59,395 bases of DNA from Saccoglossus kowalevskii (taxonomy: Eukaryota > Hemichordata > Enteropneusta > Harrimaniidae): NCBI RefSeq assembly GCF_000003605.2, contig NW_003143796.1, positions 16,198-75,592 on the forward strand. Direction: 5' to 3'. This document shows positions 10,669 to 21,420 of this stretch, in pieces. The notes beneath the pieces are model-generated. The model saw only the letters and a list, made by a program, of their open reading frames with translations, searched no databases and was not told where the DNA came from. The position numbers and the translations under genes are program-made. Positions within the stretch are counted from its first letter, which is position 1. Each line of letters begins with the position of its first letter.

Positions 10669-10865
10669 ATTATACAACTGTCACCGTAACGCCATAAGTT
10701 ACAGCGTGCCGTAATTTTCTCGGGTTTTTTACGGGGTGTTTTTTTCATCCTACAAAACAGACAGTACTAAGACAGTACGCCGCGCATCGACCTCCGCTGC
10801 GTGCCTGTCGATACTCCAGCTGTACTGTCTTTGTGCATACTTTGAGGTATTCTCGTAATAACCTC
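10669..10865. repeat. Dispersed repeat, copy 2 of the block near 5584-5990
   Basis: Both blocks of the 5584-5990 copy are found here, but next to each other. An internal fold (GACAGTAC ... GTACTGTC, with ATCGAC ... GTCGAT inside it) lies at about 10,760-10,835. In the first copy about 200 bases separate the blocks, so one locus carries an insertion or the other a deletion. Confidence 0.7.
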
Positions 10866-10899
10866 ATATTATTTTACATATTGCTCAACTATGTTGAGT

Positions 10900-11067
10900 A
10901 ATACGAGTGTTCATGTTATTAAAATGTTGGAACCTCTCCAAAGACGCTCGATGAAAATGATATTAAATCCGGAACTATCTTCATCGATAAGAAATATTGA
11001 TCTGGAACTAAACTGGTTACTGCTATCTGGCCTCCAAACGCAAGGACTGGCTTTTAGAGGCGACTGA
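10900..11067 (+). pseudogene. Non-LTR retrotransposon reverse-transcriptase tail fragment
   Basis: The frame ending at 11,067 reads KMLEPLQRRSMKMILNPEL and later LELNWLLLSGLQTQGLAF. This resembles the 3' part of CR1/Jockey-type ORF2, where a LQ.RA.R.IL motif is followed by a L.WLPL..R motif. No catalytic domain is left, so the copy is dead and truncated. Confidence 0.6.
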
Positions 11068-12550
11068 CTGTATATCAATGGTTTGTCTCAATTTAACAGT
11101 TAACACAACGATGTTAAGGTTATACATTCCTTGACTTGCTATTTTGAAATCTGCTTGTATGCAGTTTTTATTTGAGTAATGTAATTCATTATCATAATGC
11201 ACTAACAATGCATTTTTCTTTTAATTTCTGTAATTTTGTTTTCGAAGTTTTTACTCGACCATCATAGGTTGTACTACGCCAACTGATTTGACAGTGACTG
11301 TATTATTTTGTTTTTCTGGACCACCCGTTTTCAATTTTCAATCTTGTGCTTTAAATTGCCTATTTGTAACATTTCTCGATTTTCTTCCCGAGATAAAGTC
11401 TCAGAATAGAAACAATTTACGATACATGTGGGAATGTGAACATTAGACGATCTGAAAATGGGGGAGGGGGTATCAAACGAATATGCTTTTTGGTAGCTGC
11501 AGCATAAACATCCCAGACAGTTTATGTGTTTTCATTTGGTGCCACGAAGATCAATTACAAGCATTAGTATATGACAAAAAAAAAATACCAAGAACTGATT
11601 CCCTTTAATTCATGTGACCCCGGTGACTTAACTGATTCCTCACAAGATATTCAGCATCATGGTCTATATTATCATGTCTTTGTCATCTTACTTTCTGTCT
11701 CTTCTCGTGTGACATCATCCAGGACATCACATGATTACCCACTTAACCTAAATCGCCAACACGTCACGACTATTTCGAATGCACATCATGTCTGGCAATG
11801 GCATGACGTTGACAAGACGTAACAACTTGAAACACATTCAATGATAATAAATGTGGACAATTTAGTCAAGTGTTAACTATTATTAGAATTCAGGCCAGGT
11901 TGTCTGGGGGTTCACTGATAACGTTTCATAATTGTGGTTTGTGATTACGTTTTTAACAGTTAACGTTCTTATAAGCCGATCCCTATGTAACGAACTTTTA
12001 TTAGATATAATATTTATATTGCATCCATTTAAAACAAAAATTCTTCAGGAAATACAATAACATTTTACAGGGAAAAATGTTAATACAGGGAAAAATAATT
12101 AATCAAATTATTACCTAATTTAATTCTGTTAATTTAACATTTGTATGTGTAACAATTGGTAAAGTCTTACTATGAACACTATCTGTAATATTGTGATGAA
12201 TGCATGTGTTTTGGCCATCATGTCACCTGATTTCGATATTTCTTTATTACGACCTAAACTTAATCACAGTTTCTTGTAAAATAAAATATTACCTGAGTAT
12301 ATAAATAGCAAAAACCAGATTTTTCACCATTTATACGCTCACATGATATTTTATTTTATTCAGCTATTTGATTATTGGCATATTGGGGCTTGGCCGATCC
12401 CTGGTACATCATGACCATTTCACAATGTAAGAACGAGTTTACATCCTGGAATGGCCACGATGTACCACGGATCTTGGCCACAACTCAGACTAGTAGTCTG
12501 AGATCACAAGCAGAGAACATCCGTACAACGAATATGTTCTTCTATAATAT
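11068..12550. other. Intergenic, no recognised gene
   Basis: AT-rich single-copy-looking sequence. The short frames at 11,571-11,822 and 12,375-12,575 have no likeness that I recognise. Confidence 0.5.
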
Positions 12551-13250
12551 ATGGCTTACCGGGGGTATTTGCTAAGGGATTGTCCATTTTTAACTTGTAG
12601 GGGGGCGGATGATTTTTTTCAGAGTGGTGCCCCCTTAGGAGTCTGAGGTAAATTTTCTGGCTCCATCTAAAATGTTCCATTCTCCCACTTTATGAAGTGC
12701 AGATTACAACACCAATTAATATCAAATATGTTGATTGTTACCACGATTCGACAATGATTGAAGTTGTATGCAATTAGCAAACTTATTCCTCAAAACTGTA
12801 GGGACAATTTATTATCCTCAGGACAGCTTTGAACGCAAACTCTTATGCGACCAAATACCATTGCTAAATGCTATACTGGCAAACATTATAACTCATGTGT
12901 GTCAAACGGTGTTTATACCGAGGGTATTTGCTAAGGGATTGTCCATCTACAATTTGTAGGGGCAGATGATTTGTTTTCAGAGTGGTGAACCCTTAGTAGT
13001 CTGAGGTTATCCATCCAAAATGTTTCATGCTCCCACTTTATGTACGAGGTGAAGATTAGAACACTAATTAATATTGAAATGCTACCTTGATTCACAGAAT
13101 TATTGAAGTTGTATGCAATTAGCAAACATGATCCTCAAAAACCGAAGGGACAATTTATTATTCTCACGATGACTCTGATCTTATGCTACCAAAATTCATC
13201 GCTAAATGCTATACGGGTAATTAAAACACATTGTGTGTATTTATATGTAT
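12551..13250. repeat. Tandem duplication, two diverged copies with 359-bp offset
   Basis: Copy 1 (about 12,551-12,909) and copy 2 (about 12,910-13,250) share GGTATTTGCTAAGGGATTGT, TATGCAATTAGCAAAC, GGGACAATTTATTAT and GCTAAATGCTATAC in the same order. Copies differ by many substitutions and small indels. No coding frame is kept in both. Confidence 0.9.
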
Positions 13251-13258
13251 TTGCGCAT

Positions 13259-13413
13259 TTCATTTAAAGTAAGCGGGAGGGTCATCACCTGCGATGATAA
13301 CAACACACGCTAAGAACGCAAAGGCTCATGGGTAGACGCTTGTTTGTAAACAATGACACGCTATGGCCACCTGACACATGCGTAGGTGACGACACCCCCG
13401 CTTTAAAGAAATG
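13259..13413. mobile_element. MITE with about 28-bp terminal inverted repeats
   Basis: The left end TTTAAAGTAAGCGGGAGGG continues TCATCACCTGCG; the right end in reverse complement reads TTTAAAGCGGGGGTGTCG and continues TCACCTACG. About 150 bp long, GC-rich compared with its flanks and without an ORF. Confidence 0.75.
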
Positions 13414-13788
13414 TGGCGAGGAATCAATGAACAAAGCATCTACTTGATGTGTGAATTTAATTAGTGCAAATAAACTCTCGCCAATATGAAGTCGGATTTT
13501 ATTATTTTCGGCTCACGGCCCTTCAAAATGCCAGTGTGGACGGACCAATTTCATTATTCCCTATCACATGGACACTTTGAATTATAATATATTGTTTTGG
13601 TATCTGAAAATTTACCTACTATTTAGTTGTATTAACAGACAGATTAAGAGTGATCAGTTGATGACATTATTATGTGTACATACATGCGGATGAAATTGAT
13701 GGCGACAGAGTGCTTTGTGAATAACGGTCATCATGCTTTATATCATATGAACTTGATTGATTGACACTTCCCCACTCATTACATGTCT

Positions 13789-13999
13789 TAAAGGGCGGTG
13801 GTCGTCGCGCCGCGCATGTGCGTCATTTATGTTGATAAACATTGATTTCCCCACAGTTAAATGCGCTCTTCGAATGGAAATTACAACTATGAGTTTTGAT
13901 CTGGGCGCAACGTGCACTAATTTCCACAGGTGACTANNNNNNNNNNNNNNNNNNNNNNNNNNNNNNNNNNNNNNNNNNNNNNNNNNCCGCCCTTTAAAG
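13789..13999. mobile_element. GGGCGG-type TIR element broken by an assembly gap
   Basis: The left end CTTAAAGGGCGGTGGTCGTC and the right end CCGCCCTTTAAAGAAAT are inverted copies. The inside is homologous in inverted orientation to 38,585-38,775. Fifty Ns (13,937-13,986) lie within it, probably because its GC-rich fold resisted assembly. Confidence 0.7.
13937..13986. other. Assembly gap (50 N)
   Basis: Fifty consecutive N characters. The size is conventional and may not reflect the real length. Confidence 1.
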
Positions 14000-14721
14000 A
14001 AATTATGAATTCTCAATCAACAATTGGAAATTTATAATTTCATTTAGTGTGTGATTGTATACAGAGAAAAATACACATGCTAAAACTTGTACATTGTGAC
14101 CTGTTCAGTGGCGGGCATGTACATGTTTCTAGTACAAATAATTTCACATTTCGACTTGTAGCAATATTTAATATTGAGAAAAGGTTGGAATATTTTCCAG
14201 AATTTCGATATAATAACTTTTTATAAACAAGTCACGAAAGATGTCTCTGTGAGTGGCCCCTTAATCGCATCGTTCACCTGACTTCAAAATATTACCGGCA
14301 GCCAGACAGAGAAACCATGTATAGAAACAGTATTGATGAATAATTGACTACTTGAAACGTTTTCTTAATGGCAGTCTTACTTAAAAAAAATAAACATGGC
14401 AGACATGAATTGGCAAGTAAGAGAAAATTTACACATGAAAAATTACAAATATAAACTGTGGCACATTTTCAAACAGACAAAACCAGACTATAGTTTGAGG
14501 GAAATAAAGAAAAAGTTCTTGTAATAGCCATAACACTGTTATTGACAGTAAAAGCAGTGACGGCTACCATACAGTCTTAGTGGGACAAAGTTGCCAGTCA
14601 TTTTTTTACTGTCTGTTTTTCACTGGGCGATTATTTCCCAGGATTAGTTCATGAACGAATAATCATATAAAGCATTCACTGATTTCTATTAAAGGGTGAG
14701 ATTAAAACTTCTATTGTATCC
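14000..14721. other. Intergenic, no recognised gene
   Basis: AT-rich sequence with no exon or RNA that I can support. Confidence 0.5.
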
Positions 14722-14750
14722 AAACCACGGTTACTAAAAAAACGTGGTTT
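14722..14750. repeat. Short perfect hairpin
   Basis: AAACCACG and CGTGGTTT form an 8-bp stem around a 13-base loop. It sits between AAAGGG-type and CTCTTTAAA-type sequences, so it may be the centre of a decayed fold-back element. Confidence 0.55.
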
Positions 14751-15190
14751 AGCATAATAAAAAAATTAAAATTAGAAATTAGTGCCTCTTTAAATATTTG
14801 AAGAAAAATTGATGCCCGCGGAAAATTCTTCGGGCCTCCCTGGAAGTTTTCAATGGGCAGTCCCTATATAAGGATTTTGACGTCACTGTGTGCGTGTGTG
14901 TGCTTTATCTGATTGAAGGTCATTCAATGTCATGCTACTGGCGGAAGCTTGTTGGGTTATACTATTATCGAAACAGGGTGACCTATTTACACCTATTTTT
15001 ATCAAATACAAATCTCGTTTCTTTTAGCATGTACTTCAATAATATACCTCCCTCGGTACTAGCTATGAAAATCAACGTAGTTTTAAAGATCGTTTGTTGT
15101 CCCCATTCATCCTGATATACCCCATCATAAAATGGTACTGCCCATCTTATTTCCGTCAAAGGAGAATATGTACCTTCTCTGTAAACCGGT

Positions 15191-15391
15191 GTGGTAAACA
15201 AGCCAAACAAGAATGTAATGTGTGTATTTTTCCGTCAAATTTCAACTCGTTTATTTGTAGGAAAGTATAGACGCGCCAGAATACCAGTTGCATATGACCA
15301 AGAGGCAGGGAGAACCGTGCATCTCATATTGTCGGTAGACACGTTCCCGGAACATACTAAAGTCAGTTCGGACTACGATACCAGTGGCTAA
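15191..15391 (+). CDS. Tentative exon-like ORF, unknown
   Basis: After a TTTATTTGTAG acceptor-like site (about 15,250-15,260), a frame reads GKYRRARIPVAYDQEAGRTV and runs to a TAA at 15,389. The stretch has more CpG than its surroundings. I recognise no family. It lies directly upstream of the candidate exon at 15,482, so it could equally be untranslated leader. Confidence 0.15.
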   Translation: MVNKPNKNVMCVFFRQISTRLFVGKYRRARIPVAYDQEAGRTVHLILSVDTFPEHTKVSSDYDTSG

Positions 15392-15481
15392 CTAACATTG
15401 TGAACGTTCCGACAAAACATGTCCTGATGAACTCGTGTCTTTGAAATCACTGGATTTCTTGACAGATCTGAAAACCACAAC

Positions 15482-15530
15482 ATGGATGTGCCGTCTGGGA
15501 AAGGAAAGCCATGTAGGTTGGATGAAGCAG
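15482..15530 (+). CDS. Tentative first exon (16 codons), unknown
   Basis: ACAACATGG is a good initiation context. The frame reads MDVPSGKGKPCRLDEA and then meets a CAG|GTAATC donor in phase 1. The local sequence is CpG-containing, as near promoters. I see no matching downstream exon. The phase equals that of the nuclear-receptor exon at 59,317, but 44 kb separate them, and a chance match is likely. Confidence 0.2.
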
Positions 15531-15861
15531 GTAATCAAATCATTATTTTTTTGAAATGTTAGCTTACGCAAATACAAAATGCGTTTCATGGGAATAAATG
15601 TTACGCAGTAAACGGCGTATAAGTGGTCGTTGCTATGGAAAAGAAGCGAAAGAACGTTCTTTTGAGGAATATAAATTTTATGAGCATGACAGAATCCTTT
15701 AAATAGCGTATTGGCGCAATGGTGAACTTCGCATTTTGTAATGGCGTGGTATTAATCCGCTGACCCACTTTCTGGGCCTGTTCTTTAGTGTGTGACTGTG
15801 ATATTCACACTTTAGTTATACATTGGAACAGTCCACTGTGGTTTGTAGTTCCATAGTCACA

Positions 15862-15897
15862 CCATGGAGGTAGAAAATCTCTTTTCTACCTCCATGG
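15862..15897. repeat. Perfect 16-bp inverted repeat with 4-base loop
   Basis: CCATGGAGGTAGAAAA, the loop TCTC, and TTTTCTACCTCCATGG pair without mismatch. TCACA-type sequences lie on both sides (TAGTCACA before, GGTCACACACAG after). The fold is compatible with a fold-back element or a small-RNA hairpin; nothing decides which. Confidence 0.85.
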
Positions 15898-15930
15898 TCA
15901 CACACAGTCATTCTATCATAGGTAGAGGGA

Positions 15931-16910
15931 CATAGAGCCACGGTGGTTTATCTTGTCGCATTGTTATTCTCCCGAGCTTTAATAGTGTGATTCACTTTCA
16001 CTAATTGTTACTAACTTCACAAAAGGTAACTGTGATTGTAAATTATCAGCAGTCTAGTCATTGTCACGTGTCATTTATTATGGGTGGGTGTACTCGTGTA
16101 CTACATATGTATGTCACATATACTGACCATGAGGATGAAGCAAGGGATTGTGGGGAAAGTGTGAGGTCGATTCCCCTGATACGATTGCTGTCGAACTAAA
16201 GCTCAAATACCTATAGATATCGGATTGCGGCTACATAGGTGATCAAAAATGGTCTTTTTACGATTAAGTTAAGAAGTTACAAATTTCTAGCGGTTTCTTG
16301 CAGACGATGTTTCGATATGCCAACCTACAAATATTTCAGATGTGCAAAAGACGACACTTGTCATTCTGATAAACCACTTCTTCATAAATTGTGGGTATAT
16401 ACACAACATTGGGAGAAATGCTAGTATGTTTCGCAAAGTAAATTGTCATGTTTCCTTTCCGTAATATTGCTGTAATATTGCTGTATACACTTTAGTGGAC
16501 GTGGCCCAAGAAAAATGAAACAATAATTAAAAAAATAATCTAATATCAATCTAGATCATTACAACCCTATTTGTTATTTGGCGAGGCAAAAACTGTTGCA
16601 ATTCATGACTGAAAATCCAAATAATTACTAGATCAGTTCATTACTAAAAATAAAGCTTGTCACGGTGAAGATCGCAGTGAAATTGATGTGTGAGCATTTC
16701 TAATCTTAAAATGTAAAAGAAAATATCTCAAAAGGCTAGGAGGAATACTTAATGTCAATCGCTAACTTTATTCTATTCAAAACGTTAACATGTTGGATGT
16801 TGTCCAACATTTATTAGCGACATTATTGTTGTACATGTATGTTGTAATAACGTATATTTGATGCGAAACTACCATCTGACCTCTGTTTAAAAACAACGTG
16901 TACTTGCACT
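15931..16910. other. Intergenic, no recognised gene
   Basis: Ordinary AT-rich sequence. A small hairpin (ATGTTGGA ... TCCAACAT) lies near 16,790-16,812. Confidence 0.5.
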
Positions 16911-17270
16911 TTGGCAATAGCCAGGCACATTTTTTCAAGTGAAATTGATTCGTTCGAGTTGTTGCAAAATAAGGTAAACAATGAACATTTCATAACTGCC
17001 AGTAATGAGATGAACTGTAAAAATTCGAGAAACAAGCCCCAAATCATATTGCCCTGTTTGCCAAAACACTCATCACCCAGTCAATCTTTCCCTGGAATCT
17101 TCTACTTAGTTTCACTTCCACAGCGTCACTATATACCAGTTTCAAATATCCTTCAGAAAAATTTGATAAACTTAACGATTCAGTTGACGAAGGCTGGTAC
17201 TCCTCTCGGGACATATCCAACCGATGCGACTGAAATGTCGCACAATCCCTTTAACCGTTGCCCTTGTTAG
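16911..17270 (+). CDS. 119-codon ORF, unknown and doubtful
   Basis: This is one of the longer non-repeat frames in the window. It begins with a TTG-type start rather than ATG. Its first 21 codons (RHIFSSEIDSFELLQNK) are followed by GTAAAC, which could be a donor. No domain, signal peptide or membrane segment is visible, and an overlapping frame is open on the other strand. I give it low weight. Confidence 0.12.
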   Translation: MAIARHIFSSEIDSFELLQNKVNNEHFITASNEMNCKNSRNKPQIILPCLPKHSSPSQSFPGIFYLVSLPQRHYIPVSNILQKNLINLTIQLTKAGTPLGTYPTDATEMSHNPFNRCPC

Positions 17271-18271
17271 TCCATCTTCCTTTGTTGTCGATCATTCACA
17301 AGCGTAGAATAATCTCTATCTCGGTGTCTTTGTCTAAACGCTTTGAAATAATAGCAATAATTGTTCAAAATCAGAAACTGCATTCAAAACTAAACTGTTC
17401 TCACGAGGATAATTTAGATAATTTCATTATATGTTAGGGGCATTTTTAAATATTTGTATCAAATAGGTTTATTATTTTTGCGAAACGATCAAAATAGAAT
17501 TTACTAAATGAATTCGCATATGTATGCATGAAATAATAAAGTGTTCGATATCAAAAATGAGTAAAACATGATTGTTTGCTGAATGTTTGATTGGACGCTT
17601 ACACGTTGTACTAGTTGAACCCATCTGAAACCCTGGTCAGTTGTTTTGATTAACTGTCACGGTAGGGGCATGTGTATGTAACTTTATTGCGTCTACAACG
17701 GTCGTTGGAGCGTCTAGTTGGGGATGTTGCAAAGTCCCTCGGTAATTACCTACCAGGTGTGGGGGTTACATGTAGGTGTATGTAAACATCTTGCGCCCGC
17801 TGTAACGCTGACATATCATGTATTTTCACGTACATATGACTGACTTTGTTTTGTGTGTAACATTCAGGGGAATCAACGTCATGCAAAACCCTGGATGTAG
17901 GTGTATGTAAGGTGATTCTCCTCTCCATGGAAAATCCCCATCGAACTTCACACACGTTTGTTCACGAGGCTCTCTCGTTCACACAATGTGTGCAACAATA
18001 ATAAAAATCATCCTAGAGTATTTATACTAGTTCATGACAACTACACAATCATGAATGTGGGCTAGGTTTACCTTTCCTTTAAGGGAATTCTCTGTTGCTG
18101 ACTATCATTTGTCTTCTTTCTGAGAAAGTAATAGAACATGGAACCAGGTGGACCCAAAACACATCGACAATCAGTTGTCAAAATTATACTAGACTTTTTA
18201 ACAGATCCAAACTCGGGAATATTATTGTGTAATCTTTCAGTGCCCCCATATTGAATACTAGTACTGAGTAG
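17271..18271. other. Intergenic, no recognised gene
   Basis: The motif ATGTAGGTGTATGTAA occurs twice (about 17,769 and 17,894). A 38-codon frame at 18,138-18,254 has a good ATG context but no donor or homologue that I can see. Confidence 0.45.
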
Positions 18272-18411
18272 TACTGTAAAATCTGTATTAGAAGGCTTTT
18301 ATTAGAGCATCTACACAAATGAGAAATGATGAATTTTTGGTTCTCAATTGTACAAAAAGATTGGGTGCGACTTCTATTAGGGATGCAGCTTCTAATACAG
18401 ATTTTACGGTA
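18272..18411. mobile_element. CTGTAAAA-type MITE, subfamily T (140 bp)
   Basis: The ends TA-CTGTAAAATCTGTATT and, in reverse complement, TA-CCGTAAAATCTGTATT continue with AGAAG on both sides. Counting flanks, 28 of 29 bases pair (18,266-18,294 with 18,389-18,417). A TA dinucleotide borders each end, as expected for Tc1/mariner-type targets. Confidence 0.85.
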
Positions 18412-18440
18412 CTACTCAAAAAAAAGACATCACTACACAC

Positions 18441-19073
18441 AAATGTATATATACCAGTAGAAAAACGCAGTTGAAAATAAATATATATTTTTAAATTTGC
18501 TGTAATTTCAAACTGAGTGTATTTTTAGGGGGGGGGGTTAACATGGATTGTTATGTCCTAAAAGTGCATGCTTACCGGGAATGCCCTGTAATGGTGGATT
18601 TTTAGTTTAAGAACTGATGTACTATGATATACATTTGGATATCCCATTCTGCATGTGTGTTTCTTAAAACATTTTTCAAAAGAATAGCATGACAGAACAT
18701 CGTGGACGTTTGTAAAGGTTTAATTATGTAAACAGAAATTAGCATCTAGGTATTATCTAAAACATATTACTAAACACAAAATGCTTGCAAAAAAAATAGT
18801 GTGTTTCCTACTGTAAAATACTTTATTTTAGCTGGAATAAATTTTCGCTGAAACAACATTTCGGGTGTTTTGTGTGGATTTTATTTTCGCTGATTTTTGA
18901 CAAAATTAATATAAAATATAGGGAAAAGGGTATACTCGCTGAATTTTATTTTCACTGAATCTATCCTTCAGTGGAAATAGCGAAAATAAAGTATTTTACA
19001 GTATAACTCAACTGGAAAGTTGTCTTGGGATAGTGCTCACTTGTTCCTAGCTGCATGTTAGACAAATTCTCGC
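18441..19073. repeat. Tandem segmental duplication, copy 1
   Basis: Shares with 19,074-20,670 the sequences AAGTGCATGCTTAC, GAATGCCCTGTAATG, CATTTTTCAAAA, GAACATCGTGGA, TTTGTAAAGGTTTAATTATG and CTCACTTGTTCCTAGCTGC in order. It contains the MITE at 18,809-19,003. Confidence 0.9.
18809..19003. mobile_element. CTGTAAAA-type MITE, subfamily A, copy A1
   Basis: The ends are TACTGTAAAATACTTTATTT and, reversed, the same sequence from AAATAAAGTATTTTACAGTA. Internal TTTTCGCTGA-like motifs repeat. The target was TA in TTTCC-TA-TAACT, as the other duplicate copy shows. Confidence 0.9.
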
Positions 19074-19460
19074 AAATGTACATACGTACAAGTAGTAAAA
19101 TGCAGTTGAAACTAAATAAATTTCCATTTTAAATTAGCTATAATTCCAAACTGAGTGTACTTATTGTGTGTGTCTGGGAGGGGGGGGGGGGCATGGACTA
19201 TGATGTCCTGCGGCACTAAAAGTGCATGCTTACGGGGAATGCCCTGTAATGAAGGATTGTTAGGATAAGAATTGATGTAGCATATACAATGGATACTCCA
19301 TTCTAGCTCCACTTTCTAGCTCCATAGTCTATTAAAACATTTTTCAAAACAATAGCATGGCAGAACATCGTGGATGTTTGTAAAGGTTTAATTATGTAAA
19401 CAGAAATTAGCATCTATTATCTAAAACATATTCCCAAATGCAAAATGTTTGTAAAAAATA

Positions 19461-19672
19461 TACTGTGGAATACTTTATTTTCGCTGGAATTAATTTTCGC
19501 TGAAAAGGCTTTTTGGGCGTTTTGCTTGGAATTTATTTTCACTGATTTTTGATAAGTTTAATGTGAAATATAGGAAAAAAAGTACATTCGCTGGATTTTA
19601 TTTTCACGGAATCACCCCTTCAGCGAAAATAGCGAAAATAAATTCCAAGCGAAAATAAAGTATTCTACAGTA
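19461..19672. mobile_element. CTGTAAAA-type MITE, subfamily A, copy A2
   Basis: The ends are TACTGTGGAATACTTTATTT and AAATAAAGTATTCTACAGTA. The sequence is very close to the copy at 32,488. It lies 13 bases left of the position at which A1 entered the sister duplicate. Confidence 0.92.
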
Positions 19673-19713
19673 GTGTGTTTCCTATAACTTAACCTTGACT
19701 AGACTGCTCATGG

Positions 19714-20551
19714 AAAGTACTAACACAAGGAGCCACAACGCCTTTCAAGTGGCCACTTAAGCCTCTTAAGTGGCTTATTTCCTTTTGTTTCAACCAAAGT
19801 TAATCCTGATAAGCACATTGTCTAGCTCATCTTTGATGCTGGGGATAAGTAACGAGTTGGCGGAATATGATACAACCTTGTAGATTTTTTAATGTGACTA
19901 TAAAATATATGCGCGTTATGAAACTACGGTCATCACACATGCGCACTTGGTTTGTTTAGATGTGAAAGGTCAACATACGCATTTCACAACCTGAAATTCA
20001 GCAGATGAATGTTTGACTTCACAGATTTCACATGTTTTAAATATTAGCAACTGTAACAAGAACAAGATTTTGAGCGTCTTTAACAAAAATTCCTAAGTAT
20101 TCCTGAAAATTATCGCAGAAATAGCCATGCCCTTCTTTCGATACTATCTTTGCTGGTGGTGTTCGCCGATGCCGATGGTTGAAAAATTCGAACAGTTTTG
20201 GGCATCAAACCCACGCACTGGCAATAGTTCCATTGAATAATGCAATCGTTATTGTCACAGGCAATCATTGATTACGTCTCATCACCATTACAAATACAAA
20301 AAAATTCATGATACCTTGTTCATCACTTCTTCTTCAATCGATGTTATATCTGCCAATTGTTCATTAAATTTTGCTAAGATCTCCATTGCTTCTGAACATG
20401 CTCTGAATATGACCGAATGCTCGAGATTAGCGTAATCCATTGTAAGAAGATGCTAAGAGCTAACAAGAACAATGTTTGTGAACAAACATTGACAAACTAT
20501 CATAGGGTAAAGCTAAAACAATAGCGTTGTGGCTCCGTCCGTTAGTACCTT
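19714..20551. mobile_element. TIR element (838 bp) enclosing an exon-like ORF
   Basis: The 28-base ends AAAGTACTAACACAAGGAGC-CACAACGC and, in reverse complement, AAGGTACTAACGGACGGAGC-CACAACGC differ at 4 positions. The sister duplicate at about 19,010-19,030 lacks the insert, which supports recent gain. I cannot assign a superfamily: the target duplication is unclear (TA or longer). Confidence 0.65.
20315..20440 (-). CDS. Exon-like ORF of 42 codons with start and donor, unknown
   Basis: TTACAATGG gives a good start context. The frame begins MDYANLEHSVIFRACSEAME, continues ILAKFNEQLADITSIEEEV and meets AAG|GTATCA in phase 0. Composition (charged, heptad-like leucines) suggests a helical or coiled-coil segment. 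It lies 110 bases inside the right end of a TIR element, so it is either the start of an element-encoded protein or a captured gene fragment. I find no next exon by eye and recognise no family. Confidence 0.35.
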
Positions 20552-20951
20552 CCATGCTTTGCTAAACTGAAGTTGCTGGTTATGAATGGCCGGCTTTAGC
20601 GAAACTGTCCGATTCGGATGATGCTTTGGAGAGTGCTCACTTATTCCTAGCTGCAAATTTCTCACATGAAATTTTCGGCCCATGCATACTCATCATGTGT
20701 TATAAATATTTAATATTTAATTAATACTTAATGCTGCTCTATAACAGTATGGACAAACATGCCCAAAAACGTCTTATTCACAACAATTTCAAGATTAATT
20801 CAAATAAAATAATACATGTATGATAACAAAATTGGCATCATACATGTACACATACACTACCCATATATTATTTAGCCTAAGCAAAGACACTAGCAAAATT
20901 TTTTTTTATATATTTTAAGTTTTGGATCTTCATTTGAAAACCCTCATCCTA

Positions 20952-21026
20952 CCTCAAAATACTTTATTTTACCTGGAATTATTAATTATTGCAGAAACGA
21001 TTTTTGGGTGTTTTGTATGGAACTTA
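20952..21026. mobile_element. Truncated subfamily A MITE (A6)
   Basis: AAAATACTTTATTTTACCTGG to TTTTGTATGGAACTTA matches the left half of subfamily A and then stops at the start of the next element. Confidence 0.75.
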
Positions 21027-21420
21027 GTAGTCCCTGTTTTAACATAATCCTAAAATGGGGACTTATGGATCAACCTCTGTGTTTGCGCTCAAACCTATAC
21101 CTTAGACATGCCTAGACCGATTACATTCAAACTTCACACATACATCTTGCATAACATACATATGCACATCAATTTCTTTCATGATCTGATTCAAGATGGC
21201 CAGATGGCGGCCATTTCTGGCATTATTTTGTTTTTTCAGATCGGAATTAAAAATGGCTGACTGATGGCTATTTTGTTCTAAAAAATGCGGTTCTAGTGCC
21301 ATATCTCTGATATGTGTCGACTGATTATGTTCTAATTTTATATATTCATTATACATCATGGTATAGATATACAGGTATATCGGTTTGACCATCCAATTCA
21401 AAATGGCCGCTCACCACAAA
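21027..21420 (+). mobile_element. AGTCCC hairpin element, 5' part (family C)
   Basis: AGTCCC and GGGACT form the 5' hairpin (21,029-21,063). Next comes CCTAGACCGATTACATTC and AAGATGGCC ... GGCCATTT stem units, as in 57,524-58,302. No 3' end with GGGGACTGTGTCAT was found, so the copy is truncated. Confidence 0.65.

Larger units (their letters stand above)
19074..20670. repeat. Tandem segmental duplication, copy 2 (with insertions)
   Basis: The homologue of 18,441-19,073, offset 633 bp at its start. It has taken its own MITE (19,461-19,672) and a TIR element with flank (about 19,714-20,620) before the shared CTCACTTATTCCTAGCTGC end. Confidence 0.85.

Noticed and set aside
13738-14016. 92-codon minus frame over the N gap
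   Set aside because: The frame includes Ns and the rest is MITE sequence homologous to 38,585-38,775.
15418-15450. Hammerhead-like CTGATGA ... GAAA
   Set aside because: The bases between the two core motifs cannot form stem II, and stems I and III are missing.
18138-18254. 38-codon frame with good ATG context
   Set aside because: It ends in a stop without a donor and has no recognisable family; chance is likely at this length.
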